DNA from: an uncultured Sphingomonadaceae bacterium
GTDB taxonomy: Bacteria; Pseudomonadota; Alphaproteobacteria; Sphingomonadales; Sphingomonadaceae
Direction: 5' to 3'
Assembly: GCA_947493215.1 (NCBI GenBank)
Contig: CANLQE010000001.1
Span: 1,302,001 to 1,366,000, forward strand
Length of the DNA: 64,000 nt
Shown here one piece after another: positions 25,648 to 32,974 of this stretch; position 1 is the stretch's first letter; every line of letters starts with the position of its first letter. Both the position numbers and the translations under genes were made by a program. The notes beneath the pieces are model-generated. The model was not told where the DNA came from. It did not search any database and was given only the letters and a program-made list of their open reading frames with translations.

Positions 25648-26106
25648 ATGGCTATTTCAGTTCTTTTTGTGTGCATGGGTAATATTTGTCGGTCGCCACT
25701 GGCCGAAGCCGCACTGCGTCAGGAATGCGCGCGGGTCGGAACAGGGATGATTATCGATTCTGCGGGAACGCATGACTGGCATACCGGACGACCGCCGGAT
25801 GATCGGGCGCAGGCTGTGGCCGCTCGCAACGGCGCACCGATAGATCATCTGCGCGCACGGCCTGTGCGGACAGCAGATTTTCGGGATTTCGATCATATCA
25901 TCGCGCTCGACAATGAAAATCTGACCAATTTGAAGGCTATGCAGCCATCGGACGGGTCGGCTGCGCTTTGTTTACTGATGGATTTTGTCGAAGGTCGGGC
26001 AGGCCAAGACGTCGATGATCCTTATTATGGAACGGACGAAGCATTTGACCAGACCTGGGTTGATGCTGTTGCCGGAGCCAAAGCGTTTGTCGCCAAATTT
26101 AGCTGA
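25648..26106 (+). CDS. low-molecular-weight protein tyrosine phosphatase
   Basis: The protein has 152 residues. The P-loop is CMGNICR (Cys9 to Arg15) at the N-terminus, and the general acid is Asp124 in DVDDPYYG. Length and motif spacing match the family. In bacteria these enzymes often act on tyrosine kinases of polysaccharide export, but no such genes are nearby, so the target is unknown. Confidence 0.93.
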   Translation: MAISVLFVCMGNICRSPLAEAALRQECARVGTGMIIDSAGTHDWHTGRPPDDRAQAVAARNGAPIDHLRARPVRTADFRDFDHIIALDNENLTNLKAMQPSDGSAALCLLMDFVEGRAGQDVDDPYYGTDEAFDQTWVDAVAGAKAFVAKFS

Positions 26107-26359
26107 CCAGTTTTGCTGTTTTAAAGAACGCCGCTCGCACCCCGTGTTGAATGTTCGCGCCGGACCTTCGGGGTTCCTGATTCGACTTTTTTGACCTCTG
26201 CGCGCGGATCAATCGATAGCATCTATCAATTCAATCGTTTATTTCGTCGGCTGGTCATGCGGTTTTTCTTGAAAAATTCACACAATCAACCGATATTGGA
26301 AAAGACAGACGCGAAAACGCGAATTTTTGGCGGCTTAACTATTGAGGAGTATGATTATA

Positions 26360-27094
26360 ATGGCTTGGCCTGACCCACGAGCGACAATGTCGCGTAACCC
26401 TGTTGGCACAGCGCCACAATCCGATGCCGCTTATGACGCCGGATTGCGGACGTACATGCTCAAAGTCTATAATTACATGGCGAGTGGCGTGCTGCTCACT
26501 GGTATTGTGGCGATGCTTTTTGCCAGTTCCGGTATGGCCGCAGAAATCATGTTTGGCGGCGGACCCCTGAAATGGGTGATTATCCTGTCCCCACTGGCGA
26601 TCGTATTTGCGATGAGCTTTGGACAGAATAAATTCTCGACCATGACGCTTCAGGCAATGTTCTGGGGCTTTGCGACCTTAATGGGTCTTTCCATGTCGAC
26701 AATTTTCCTCGTATATACGGGCGCTTCCATCGCTCAGACCTTCTTCGCCACATCAGCAGCTTTCCTGGGCCTTAGCCTTTATGGTTATACCACGAAGAAA
26801 GACTTGTCGGGCTGGGGGAGCTTCCTGATCATGGGTGTTATCGGCTTGCTGGTTGCGATGGTGATCAACATTTTCCTGCAATCCACAATGATGCACTTCG
26901 TGATCAGCGCGGTTGGTGTTCTGATCTTCGCAGGCCTGACCGCCTATGATACGCAGCGTATTAAGAATATGTATTCTTATGTTGCCGGCACGGACATGGT
27001 TGGCAAAGTGATCATCATGAGCGCGCTCAGCCTGTATCTGGACTTTATCAACATGTTCCAGTTCCTGCTCAGCTTTATGGGCAGCCAAGACTAA
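26360..27094 (+). CDS. Bax inhibitor-1 / YccA family membrane protein
   Basis: The protein has 244 residues from the ATG at 26360, ten bases behind GAGGAG; the ATG at 26351 is too close to that site. About seven membrane segments start at residue 35, and the conserved GLTAYDTQRIKNMY lies near the end, with the two-Asp calcium-leak and pH-sensing feature of the family. Bacterial homologues (YbhL, BsYetJ) are pH-sensitive calcium leak channels; the in vivo role is unclear. A strong terminator follows. Confidence 0.9.
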   Translation: MAWPDPRATMSRNPVGTAPQSDAAYDAGLRTYMLKVYNYMASGVLLTGIVAMLFASSGMAAEIMFGGGPLKWVIILSPLAIVFAMSFGQNKFSTMTLQAMFWGFATLMGLSMSTIFLVYTGASIAQTFFATSAAFLGLSLYGYTTKKDLSGWGSFLIMGVIGLLVAMVINIFLQSTMMHFVISAVGVLIFAGLTAYDTQRIKNMYSYVAGTDMVGKVIIMSALSLYLDFINMFQFLLSFMGSQD

Positions 27095-27123
27095 GCCCTT
27101 ATTCATACGCGTTGATATATGAC

Positions 27124-27160
27124 AAAGCCCGGCAGGAAACTGCTGGGCTTTTTCTTTTGC
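27124..27160 (+). terminator. intrinsic terminator after the BI-1 gene
   Basis: The stem AAAGCCCGGCAG with CTGCTGGGCTTT (one G-U pair), loop GAAA, is followed by TTTTTCTTTT. It is 30 bases after the stop. Confidence 0.85.
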
Positions 27161-27245
27161 CTATTGATCGCTTTTCTGACGCTATCGCTGGACAATCGGA
27201 AGGGCGCGGAATAGGAGTTTCGTGGGAATTATAGGGGAATATGAA

Positions 27246-27956
27246 GTGCTTCAAAATATCAAAAATGCCCGTCTATTTGTTGTTGTTGCGGCCGTGTCTG
27301 TACTGGCTGCTTGCCAGACGGCACCACCTCCTCCTCCGCCAACTCCTGCCGCGGCACCACAATATACGCCGCGCGCGCCGACCACGCCTTTTGGAGCGAG
27401 CATCAACACCATCGTGCCGCCACTGCGCCCTGATGGCTTACGTCAAACGATTAACCGTGATCTCGGACCGCTGGAAACCTTGTGGCATGTAAGGGCTGCG
27501 TTGAATGTCGCGGCGCTTAGCTGCACCGCCCCCCAATATGCGCGTCTGATTGATGATTATAATGCTTTTATCGGCAATAATAAAAAATATCTGCGTAACG
27601 CGAATAATGCGATCATAAGCAAATATCGCCGCGAACAGGGCAGCGGTTACAAGCAGGCGCATGATCGTCATCAGACCAGTCTATACAATTTCTGGTCCTT
27701 CTCGCCTCTGCGTCGTCCGTTTTGTGACCAGGCCGTTCAGGTCAGCCAGCGCGCGATTGTTACAAAGCCGGATGGCATGACAGATTTTGGAGCAGCCGCA
27801 CTGGCCGAGTTGGAAAAACCATTTAATGATTTTTATCTGGCCTATGAAGAATATGAAAGAGACTTGGATGCTTGGCGCCGGCAATATGCGCCCGAACAGG
27901 CCCGTGATGCTGCTGATGAAACCATCAATACAACCGGGCTGACCGAAGGAAACTAA
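27246..27956 (+). CDS. uncharacterised lipoprotein with proline-rich N-terminus
   Basis: The protein has 236 residues from the GTG at 27246, seven bases after AGGGGA; a GTG at 27222 opens a longer frame but gives a poorer signal peptide. Lipobox VLAAC (Cys23) is followed by a PPPPPPTPAAAP linker. The rest is rich in Tyr, Asn and Arg with no domain that I recognise; cysteines in SCTAP and FCDQA may pair. It is probably anchored in the outer membrane. A single gene between two terminators. Confidence 0.7.
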   Translation: MLQNIKNARLFVVVAAVSVLAACQTAPPPPPPTPAAAPQYTPRAPTTPFGASINTIVPPLRPDGLRQTINRDLGPLETLWHVRAALNVAALSCTAPQYARLIDDYNAFIGNNKKYLRNANNAIISKYRREQGSGYKQAHDRHQTSLYNFWSFSPLRRPFCDQAVQVSQRAIVTKPDGMTDFGAAALAELEKPFNDFYLAYEEYERDLDAWRRQYAPEQARDAADETINTTGLTEGN

Positions 27957-27990
27957 GTTGCCGTAAGCGCACATTAGAGCTTGGACAAAA

Positions 27991-28030
27991 AAAGAAGGCC
28001 AGATGGATGAACCATCTGGCCTTTGTCTTT
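27991..28030. terminator. intrinsic terminator between convergent genes, possibly bidirectional
   Basis: A perfect 12-bp stem (27995-28006 with 28012-28023), loop ATGAA, is followed by TTTGTCTTTC on the plus strand. On the minus strand the stem is followed by a TTCTTTTTTT-type run, so it can serve both the lipoprotein gene and the convergent gene ending at 28079. Confidence 0.8.
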
Positions 28031-28078
28031 CAGCGTTTGAGAGATGAGGAAATCACGCTGAAAGAAGGAGGAGAAAAA

Positions 28079-28528
28079 CTAAAAGCCGAAACGCACTCCA
28101 ACAGAACTTTTGTCTGCCGCCGCTGGCCCAGCGTCAGACAAAAAGTCTGACCGGACCGAGCTGGAGAGGAAGCGGCCGGGATTGACTGCATCCACGCCGC
28201 TATCTTGCGCGTTGGAGCGGTAAGAAAATTCTTGTGGGATGAACAATCCCGACAGGCCGGCATTGGGCTCTATGGCAATAGGCGCCTCGTTATTCTGTAC
28301 CCGGAATCCTGGTTCAAATTCAGCGGCCATGGTTGCCATAAAACCGCGCTCTTGTTTGCCAGTTACGCGGGCCAAATCAAAATTACTGATAGGAAGGTCG
28401 ATAGCTTGATGCTTTTGGGGAGCGGCAGTCTCGACCATGCTTTGGGTGTCGATGGCGGAGTCAGCAAATGCTGGCGTTGCGCTGATACTGATAAGGGCAG
28501 TGGCGGCAGCGAGGGTAACATTTTTCAT
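28079..28528 (-). CDS. uncharacterised secreted protein
   Basis: The protein has 149 residues from the ATG at 28528, behind AGGAAGGA. A signal peptide at about 1-22 ends TPAFADS. The mature part is acidic, has no Cys and no recognised domain, and ends RFGF, an aromatic end reminiscent of outer-membrane proteins, although it is too short for a usual barrel. Function unknown. It faces the preceding gene across a shared terminator. Confidence 0.6.
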   Translation of the reverse strand: MKNVTLAAATALISISATPAFADSAIDTQSMVETAAPQKHQAIDLPISNFDLARVTGKQERGFMATMAAEFEPGFRVQNNEAPIAIEPNAGLSGLFIPQEFSYRSNAQDSGVDAVNPGRFLSSSVRSDFLSDAGPAAADKSSVGVRFGF

Positions 28529-28635
28529 GACTTCGTCCTTCCTATCTTTTGCAGCTAGCACTTGCTTGCTGCTCTCATAGAAGGTTTCGTGCTGGCGTCG
28601 GATAAGGTTACAATGCCCGCATTTTTTTGTTTGTT

Positions 28636-29259
28636 TTAGGATTCTGGCATTAATTCTGCATCAATCGCTTTGGATTCCTTGTATTTCTCACGTTCCCGCA
28701 GCCGCTCGGCATAAGCCATAAAACTTTCGCGCTCGGGGAAAGTCTTGAATTGCAAACCCCAGTCCACCTGTGATCCGACATAAACATCCGCCATCGTGAA
28801 GCGGTCGCCGCAGACATATTGATTAGACTGCAACATCTGGTCGAGCACATCCATAGCGCGGTCATAGCTGCCATAACCTGCCGAGCGTTCCTGTTCGGCT
28901 GTAACAGACAGTCCCAAATTACGATCCAGGACGGCTTGCTCGATGGGGCCAGCAGCGAAAAACAGCCAGCGATAATAGTCGGCGCGCTCATCGGGCGCCG
29001 GAGCCAGACCGGCATCTGGAAAACTATCTGCTAGATAGGCGCAAATGGCGGCGCATTCTGTAACCGTCTGGCCGTTGTGGACTATTGCTGGAACTTTACC
29101 CATGGGGTTGACCGCTAGATAGTTCGCAGACTTCATCCCATCATATTCGACAATCTTCTGATCATAGTCCGCGCCGGCTTCATGCAATGCCCAGCGGGCG
29201 ATCTGACCACGAGACATTGGGTTTGTATAGAAGGTGAGGGTGGGTGCGGTTGATGACAT
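28636..29259 (-). CDS. glutathione S-transferase family protein
   Basis: The protein has 207 residues. The thioredoxin-fold domain (1-78) has NPMSRGQIARWALHEAG and the cis-proline GKVPAIV, then TECAAICAYLAD, which binds glutathione. The helical C-terminal domain (about 90-200) follows, with the N-capping box FTMADVYVGSQ. Ser11 is the likely thiol-activating residue. Substrate unknown. It is transcribed alone. Confidence 0.88.
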   Translation of the reverse strand: MSSTAPTLTFYTNPMSRGQIARWALHEAGADYDQKIVEYDGMKSANYLAVNPMGKVPAIVHNGQTVTECAAICAYLADSFPDAGLAPAPDERADYYRWLFFAAGPIEQAVLDRNLGLSVTAEQERSAGYGSYDRAMDVLDQMLQSNQYVCGDRFTMADVYVGSQVDWGLQFKTFPERESFMAYAERLREREKYKESKAIDAELMPES

Positions 29260-29324
29260 GATCGGCTCCTATGACAGTGTGGACCAAGTCTATAACAGAC
29301 TGCTTTCGGTTTTGTAGGCCGTCG

Positions 29325-30065
29325 TTATTTATACTGACATTTTGCGTTTGCAGAAACCAGGTGGATATCGGCAAACGCTGCGGTCACGGTCTCTCCGCTA
29401 TTGTCGGTATCGCTAGATATGGCGACGGAGGTGACTTTCGCTTTGCCGGTTTTAAACTGTTTTTGGATGTCAGCAGCGAGATTGCGGCGTTCGTTTACCC
29501 ATGTCCCAGCCTGTGCGGCCCCGCTCTGTGCCACGATGATCTTTGCCTGTTTGGTATAGACGTTATTCCGAGCAGTCCCGACCGGAAAGCGGTTGTCCCA
29601 GACATAGTTTATCGCCCCATCGGGTATGGCATTACCACCTCGTGTCCGGGCGAGCGCCAGCTTGGCGCGGGTCCCAAGCGAAATCGCGTTGCTAGGTAAA
29701 TCCAGCCCGATATAAACGCGTGCAGCTTGGTCATCACCAGATTTTTTGGCGATATTAGCTGTTTTTACGACATCGTTAACCCGCCAGCGCCAGCAGAGCA
29801 CCGGTGTCTTTGCAAGGTTCACCGTTACTGGCCGAGTGAACAGAGCCATGCTCTTGCGGGCATAGGCTTCGATGGCCGGAACGCCTTGGATCCGTTTTGC
29901 GGTGAATTTGGTCGTAGGGACTTTCTTGTCGATTTGTACGCTGCGCCATCCGGCGGTGCCGCTGGCAAAATTGCTGATCCGCTGCACGCCGCCCGATTGG
30001 GCTGCTACCATAGTTGGTGATGCGGCGAGCATGATAGCAACGGCGGAAAGAAAAGCTTTGTGCAT
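29325..30065 (-). CDS. secreted DUF3047 protein
   Basis: The protein has 246 residues with a signal peptide ending MVAAQS. The body, with LCWRWRVND, AARVYIGLDL and INYVWDNRFPVGT, matches DUF3047, a beta-rich family of unknown function. It follows a DUF547 gene by only 6 bp on the same strand, so the two are co-transcribed and probably act together in the periplasm. Confidence 0.8.
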   Translation of the reverse strand: MHKAFLSAVAIMLAASPTMVAAQSGGVQRISNFASGTAGWRSVQIDKKVPTTKFTAKRIQGVPAIEAYARKSMALFTRPVTVNLAKTPVLCWRWRVNDVVKTANIAKKSGDDQAARVYIGLDLPSNAISLGTRAKLALARTRGGNAIPDGAINYVWDNRFPVGTARNNVYTKQAKIIVAQSGAAQAGTWVNERRNLAADIQKQFKTGKAKVTSVAISSDTDNSGETVTAAFADIHLVSANAKCQYK

Positions 30066-30071
30066 AGCTTG

Positions 30072-30863
30072 TCAGGTCCGGTTTAAGCGCCAGTCATAGC
30101 TCAGAAAGCTGACCTTTGTCTTGCCGGACTTTAGAGCGGCTTGCTGCCCCTTGGTCAGGCCGAGTGAGCCAGCATAGATCGCAAGAAATTGATTGAGGTT
30201 CTTCGCGCCGCGCCACCCTTTTTCAAAATCGCCGCGATACCATTTGAAGATATTGGATACCTGAAGATTGCCATCTTTCAGGCGATTACGGCTGCGGTCG
30301 CGCAGGAATTCCTTTGTCGCTGTTTGAAGCTGGGCGGACAGGGTGCCGCCGCGATAGGCGGTGTTGCGCAGGGCCGGGCATCCGATGCTGGCGCAATTCA
30401 CCGCAAAATGGATGCGCGGTTCGTTATAGCGTCCGCTGCCGCGGATCAGACTATGTTCGATATGGTCCAGCGAGACGGTGTTGCCGAATAGCGGAATATA
30501 TTTCTGTTTCCACGGGGAACGGATGATCGAGCCCAGATCTTTGATCGATTTCAAATTGGGATATTCGGTTAGAATAAGCTCAACCGTCCACGCATTATAA
30601 GCATTGATCAGAAAGGCGAGTTGATCGTTTTTGGACCATGTGTTGAAGGTCGCTTGGCTGACTGATGATGTGGAATCGAGATAGGTCTTTAGTTTCGCTC
30701 GATCCGTTTTGAAGCGTGCGTAATTGACCTTGGAAGATGTTCCGCCGCCGGTAACGACGACATTGCGTTTGAGCAGGGAATCCCAACCAGAATGATCATG
30801 GGCAGCCCATGCGCTGGTCGACAGCGACAGAGTGATCAACGATAACAAGAGCCGCAATAGCAT
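30072..30863 (-). CDS. secreted DUF547 protein
   Basis: The protein has 263 residues with a signal peptide at about 1-20 (STSAWA). The DUF547 core is visible: LAFLINAYNAWTVELIL, VSLDHIEHSLIR and RIHFAVNCASIGCPALRNTAY, with a pair of conserved cysteines. The family has a cysteine-peptidase-like fold in some predictions, but no activity is established. It is the first gene of the DUF547-DUF3047 pair. Confidence 0.85.
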   Translation of the reverse strand: MLLRLLLSLITLSLSTSAWAAHDHSGWDSLLKRNVVVTGGGTSSKVNYARFKTDRAKLKTYLDSTSSVSQATFNTWSKNDQLAFLINAYNAWTVELILTEYPNLKSIKDLGSIIRSPWKQKYIPLFGNTVSLDHIEHSLIRGSGRYNEPRIHFAVNCASIGCPALRNTAYRGGTLSAQLQTATKEFLRDRSRNRLKDGNLQVSNIFKWYRGDFEKGWRGAKNLNQFLAIYAGSLGLTKGQQAALKSGKTKVSFLSYDWRLNRT

Positions 30864-30961
30864 GTGGAAAGTCCCTTTTCAGTGCAGATACTTGCTGGTT
30901 CGCGCCGTATCGGTTTCAGGTTACAATATGATCGCAAAGAGCGGGAGAATTCCGCGGGAAT

Positions 30962-31654
30962 TCATTGTTTTCCATATTTTCCTTCGATCTGCCTGAGGAT
31001 TTCGGCAAGGGAACGCTCTGGCGCGGACGTAAATGTCTGGCCCGTTTCGGTCAATTTTTCTATCCGGTCCAGACGGAACATGCGGAAATCGTCGCGCAAT
31101 TCGCACCATGCTACCAATGTCCAAGTCTTGCCCCAAAACCACAGACCCAATGGTTGAACGGTGCGGTTTGTCGCGGCCCCTTCCTGATCATGATAGTCAA
31201 AGGACAATATATCGCGGCCTTCAATTGCGGCTTCGCAGCGATCAATGACTTCGCGGGTTTTTCTGCCAAGCCCCATTTCCGGGGCGAATATCTTCGCGCC
31301 GCCGACACGGCCACGCTCCTTTTCGGGCAACACTGTCTCGATCTTAACAAGAGCCTCTTCCGCCGCGGCAATCATCGCGGTTCCGCCCCAGGCGCGAACC
31401 ATGCGGGCACCAGTAACAAGCGCGACAATTTCCTCGCGCGTAAACATAAGCGGCGGCAAATCAAAGCCGCTGCGCATAATATATCCGATACCGGCTTCCC
31501 CATCGATGGGAACGCCGGTGGATTGCAAGTCGGCAATGTCGCGATAGATGGTCCGTTCGGAAACCTCCAAACGCTCGGCAAGCATCGCTGCGGTGACAAG
31601 CCGACCGCCTCGCAGATATTGGACGATCTGAAAGAGGCGGTCGGCTCTACGCAT
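30962..31654 (-). CDS. YafY-type transcriptional regulator (HTH_11 and WYL domains)
   Basis: The protein has 230 residues. The N-terminal HTH (about 1-60) reads RADRLFQIVQYLRGGRLVTAAMLAERLEVSERTIYRDIADLQ. A WYL domain (about 130-210) contains RTVQPLGLWFWGKTWTLVAWCELRDDFRMFRLDRI. WYL domains sense small ligands or nucleotides. It starts 3 bp after the VOC gene stop, so the two form an operon, and it may regulate it from the 13-bp inverted repeat upstream. Confidence 0.9.
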   Translation of the reverse strand: MRRADRLFQIVQYLRGGRLVTAAMLAERLEVSERTIYRDIADLQSTGVPIDGEAGIGYIMRSGFDLPPLMFTREEIVALVTGARMVRAWGGTAMIAAAEEALVKIETVLPEKERGRVGGAKIFAPEMGLGRKTREVIDRCEAAIEGRDILSFDYHDQEGAATNRTVQPLGLWFWGKTWTLVAWCELRDDFRMFRLDRIEKLTETGQTFTSAPERSLAEILRQIEGKYGKQ

Positions 31655-31657
31655 GAT

Positions 31658-32029
31658 TCAGTTCTTAAAAATACCGAGCGAGTTGCCCTCGGTATCCTTT
31701 GCATAGAAAAATGATCCTGCGGGAATAGCAATGACGTCGGAAACGACTTCGCCGCCGCCTTTCTTCACGCGCTCCATAGCATCATCAAGATAGCCATCGA
31801 CCGCGAGATGCGCGGTAATGCCGTCGCCCGCCGTTGCGGGTTTCCCTTCATAAATATGCCCTGATGATGCATTCTCGCCTTCATAGGGCAACATCATCAT
31901 GGGCTGTGGTCCCGCTTCATTTCTGGTGAGCGGGGCTTCCAGCAAGGTCTCGTAAAAGCGTGTTGCCCTTTCGAGATCGGTTGCGGGAATTTCGGTCCAT
32001 ACGAGACGGTTATGTTTGGCTTCAGTCAT
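31658..32029 (-). CDS. VOC family (glyoxalase/bleomycin-resistance fold) protein
   Basis: The protein has 123 residues from the ATG at 32029, behind GGAG; a longer frame from 32074 is unlikely. It has paired beta-alpha-beta-beta-beta units: RLVWTEIPATDLERATRFYETLLEA near the N-terminus and GSFFYAKDTEGNSLGIFKN at the end. It could be a metal-dependent small-molecule enzyme or a binding protein; ligands are not decided by sequence. Co-transcribed with the WYL regulator. Confidence 0.85.
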   Translation of the reverse strand: MTEAKHNRLVWTEIPATDLERATRFYETLLEAPLTRNEAGPQPMMMLPYEGENASSGHIYEGKPATAGDGITAHLAVDGYLDDAMERVKKGGGEVVSDVIAIPAGSFFYAKDTEGNSLGIFKN

Positions 32030-32074
32030 TAACTTGCTCCTGCTTGTTGTTGGGGACAAGTTTGCTAATGCCAT

Positions 32075-32106
32075 AACCCTCCTGACAGCATATTGTCAGG
32101 AGGGTT
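32075..32106. promoter_or_regulatory. 13-bp perfect inverted repeat upstream of the VOC-WYL operon
   Basis: AACCCTCCTGACA at 32075-32087 and its exact complement at 32094-32106, with a 6-base spacer. It sits 46 bases before the VOC start and 15 bases after the stop of the DUF1428 gene. It could be an operator for the WYL regulator or a terminator of the DUF1428 gene; no T run follows on the minus strand, which favours an operator. Confidence 0.5.
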
Positions 32107-32120
32107 TAAATATTTCGCGG

Positions 32121-32846
32121 CTATTGGCAATCGGTGTCGAGAAGAACGTCAAATCCGCCATAGATTAAACGCTTTCCATCCATTGGCATTTCAGCGCCCG
32201 GGGGCGGCATGCGTTTGTCCATGCGCATTTTTTCAGCGCCTTGATCAAAAGCGTCCTTGGAAGGCCATTCGGCATAACCGAAAGCGATAGCTTCACCGGC
32301 CGTTGCCTTAACTGCCTGTTTGAAATCGGTAACCTTGCCGTCTTCAATCTCTGAAGCCCAGCCATCGGCGGCTCGCAAGGCGCCATGGTCAATTGCCAGC
32401 TCGCGCATCGTCTTGCACATATCGGCAAAAGCTTCGCGCTTCTCTTTTGGGACCGGAGCGACATAGCCTTGAACATAACCGGTTGAGCCGCCTGTTCCGC
32501 TCTCACCTACTGTTTCAAAGCCTGAATAGATCATCCGCATGCCGTCAAAGGGTATTTCTGAGGGCTCCTCCATCCTTTCGTCGCTCATCATGCTTTCATG
32601 GGCTTTGTCGAATGTGTCTTTCGTTCCCCAATCGATCCATGAGAAGACAATATTTTCTGCTTTCTCGGCGTTCACCGCTCCGTACATGTCGGTAATTTCG
32701 CCCCGCGGCACATCGCACCCCCAACATTCGACAATCCGCCGCGCGCCATAATCGGTAAAAAGCGGCACGGACTCGCGCGCCATCTTGAGATAGGCTTCCC
32801 TATTGGCTTCGGGAACGGGAATGATGAATCCTTGAAAATAGGCCAT
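32121..32846 (-). CDS. tandem DUF1428 protein
   Basis: The protein has 241 residues from the ATG at 32846, behind GAGGAG. It consists of two DUF1428 units: residues about 3-115 (YFQGFIIPVP...YSGFETV) and about 127-236 (YVQGYVAPVP...YGGFDVL), each with an internal W.(S/T)KD.FD and D.RM pattern. DUF1428 is a dimeric alpha/beta-barrel (ABM-like) fold usually found as a single unit of about 120 residues; the fusion may give a pseudo-dimer in one chain. Function unknown. Confidence 0.85.
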   Translation of the reverse strand: MAYFQGFIIPVPEANREAYLKMARESVPLFTDYGARRIVECWGCDVPRGEITDMYGAVNAEKAENIVFSWIDWGTKDTFDKAHESMMSDERMEEPSEIPFDGMRMIYSGFETVGESGTGGSTGYVQGYVAPVPKEKREAFADMCKTMRELAIDHGALRAADGWASEIEDGKVTDFKQAVKATAGEAIAFGYAEWPSKDAFDQGAEKMRMDKRMPPPGAEMPMDGKRLIYGGFDVLLDTDCQ

Positions 32847-32903
32847 TTTCTCTCTCCTCACCCCGAATATAGCAAATTTTAGCGTTTCAATCACGCACAC
32901 AAA

Positions 32904-32931
32904 AAACGGCGTGAGACCAGTCACGCCGTTT
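32904..32931 (-). terminator. intrinsic terminator of clpA
   Basis: A perfect 11-bp stem (32904-32914 with 32921-32931) encloses the loop read as CTGGTC on the minus strand and is followed there by a TTT run and GTGTGCG. It is 44 bases beyond the clpA stop. Confidence 0.8.
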
Positions 32932-32974
32932 CATATTTTGGGCGCACGGGTTGAACCGTGCTTTTGAAGTAAAG

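Noticed and set aside
30965-31714. 249-codon plus-strand frame opposite the WYL regulator
   Set aside because: The minus strand encodes a clear HTH-WYL protein across the whole interval; this frame is its mirror.
32904-32931. Operator or attachment site at the hairpin after clpA
   Set aside because: Perfect stem followed by a T run on the minus strand directly after clpA; terminator explains it fully.
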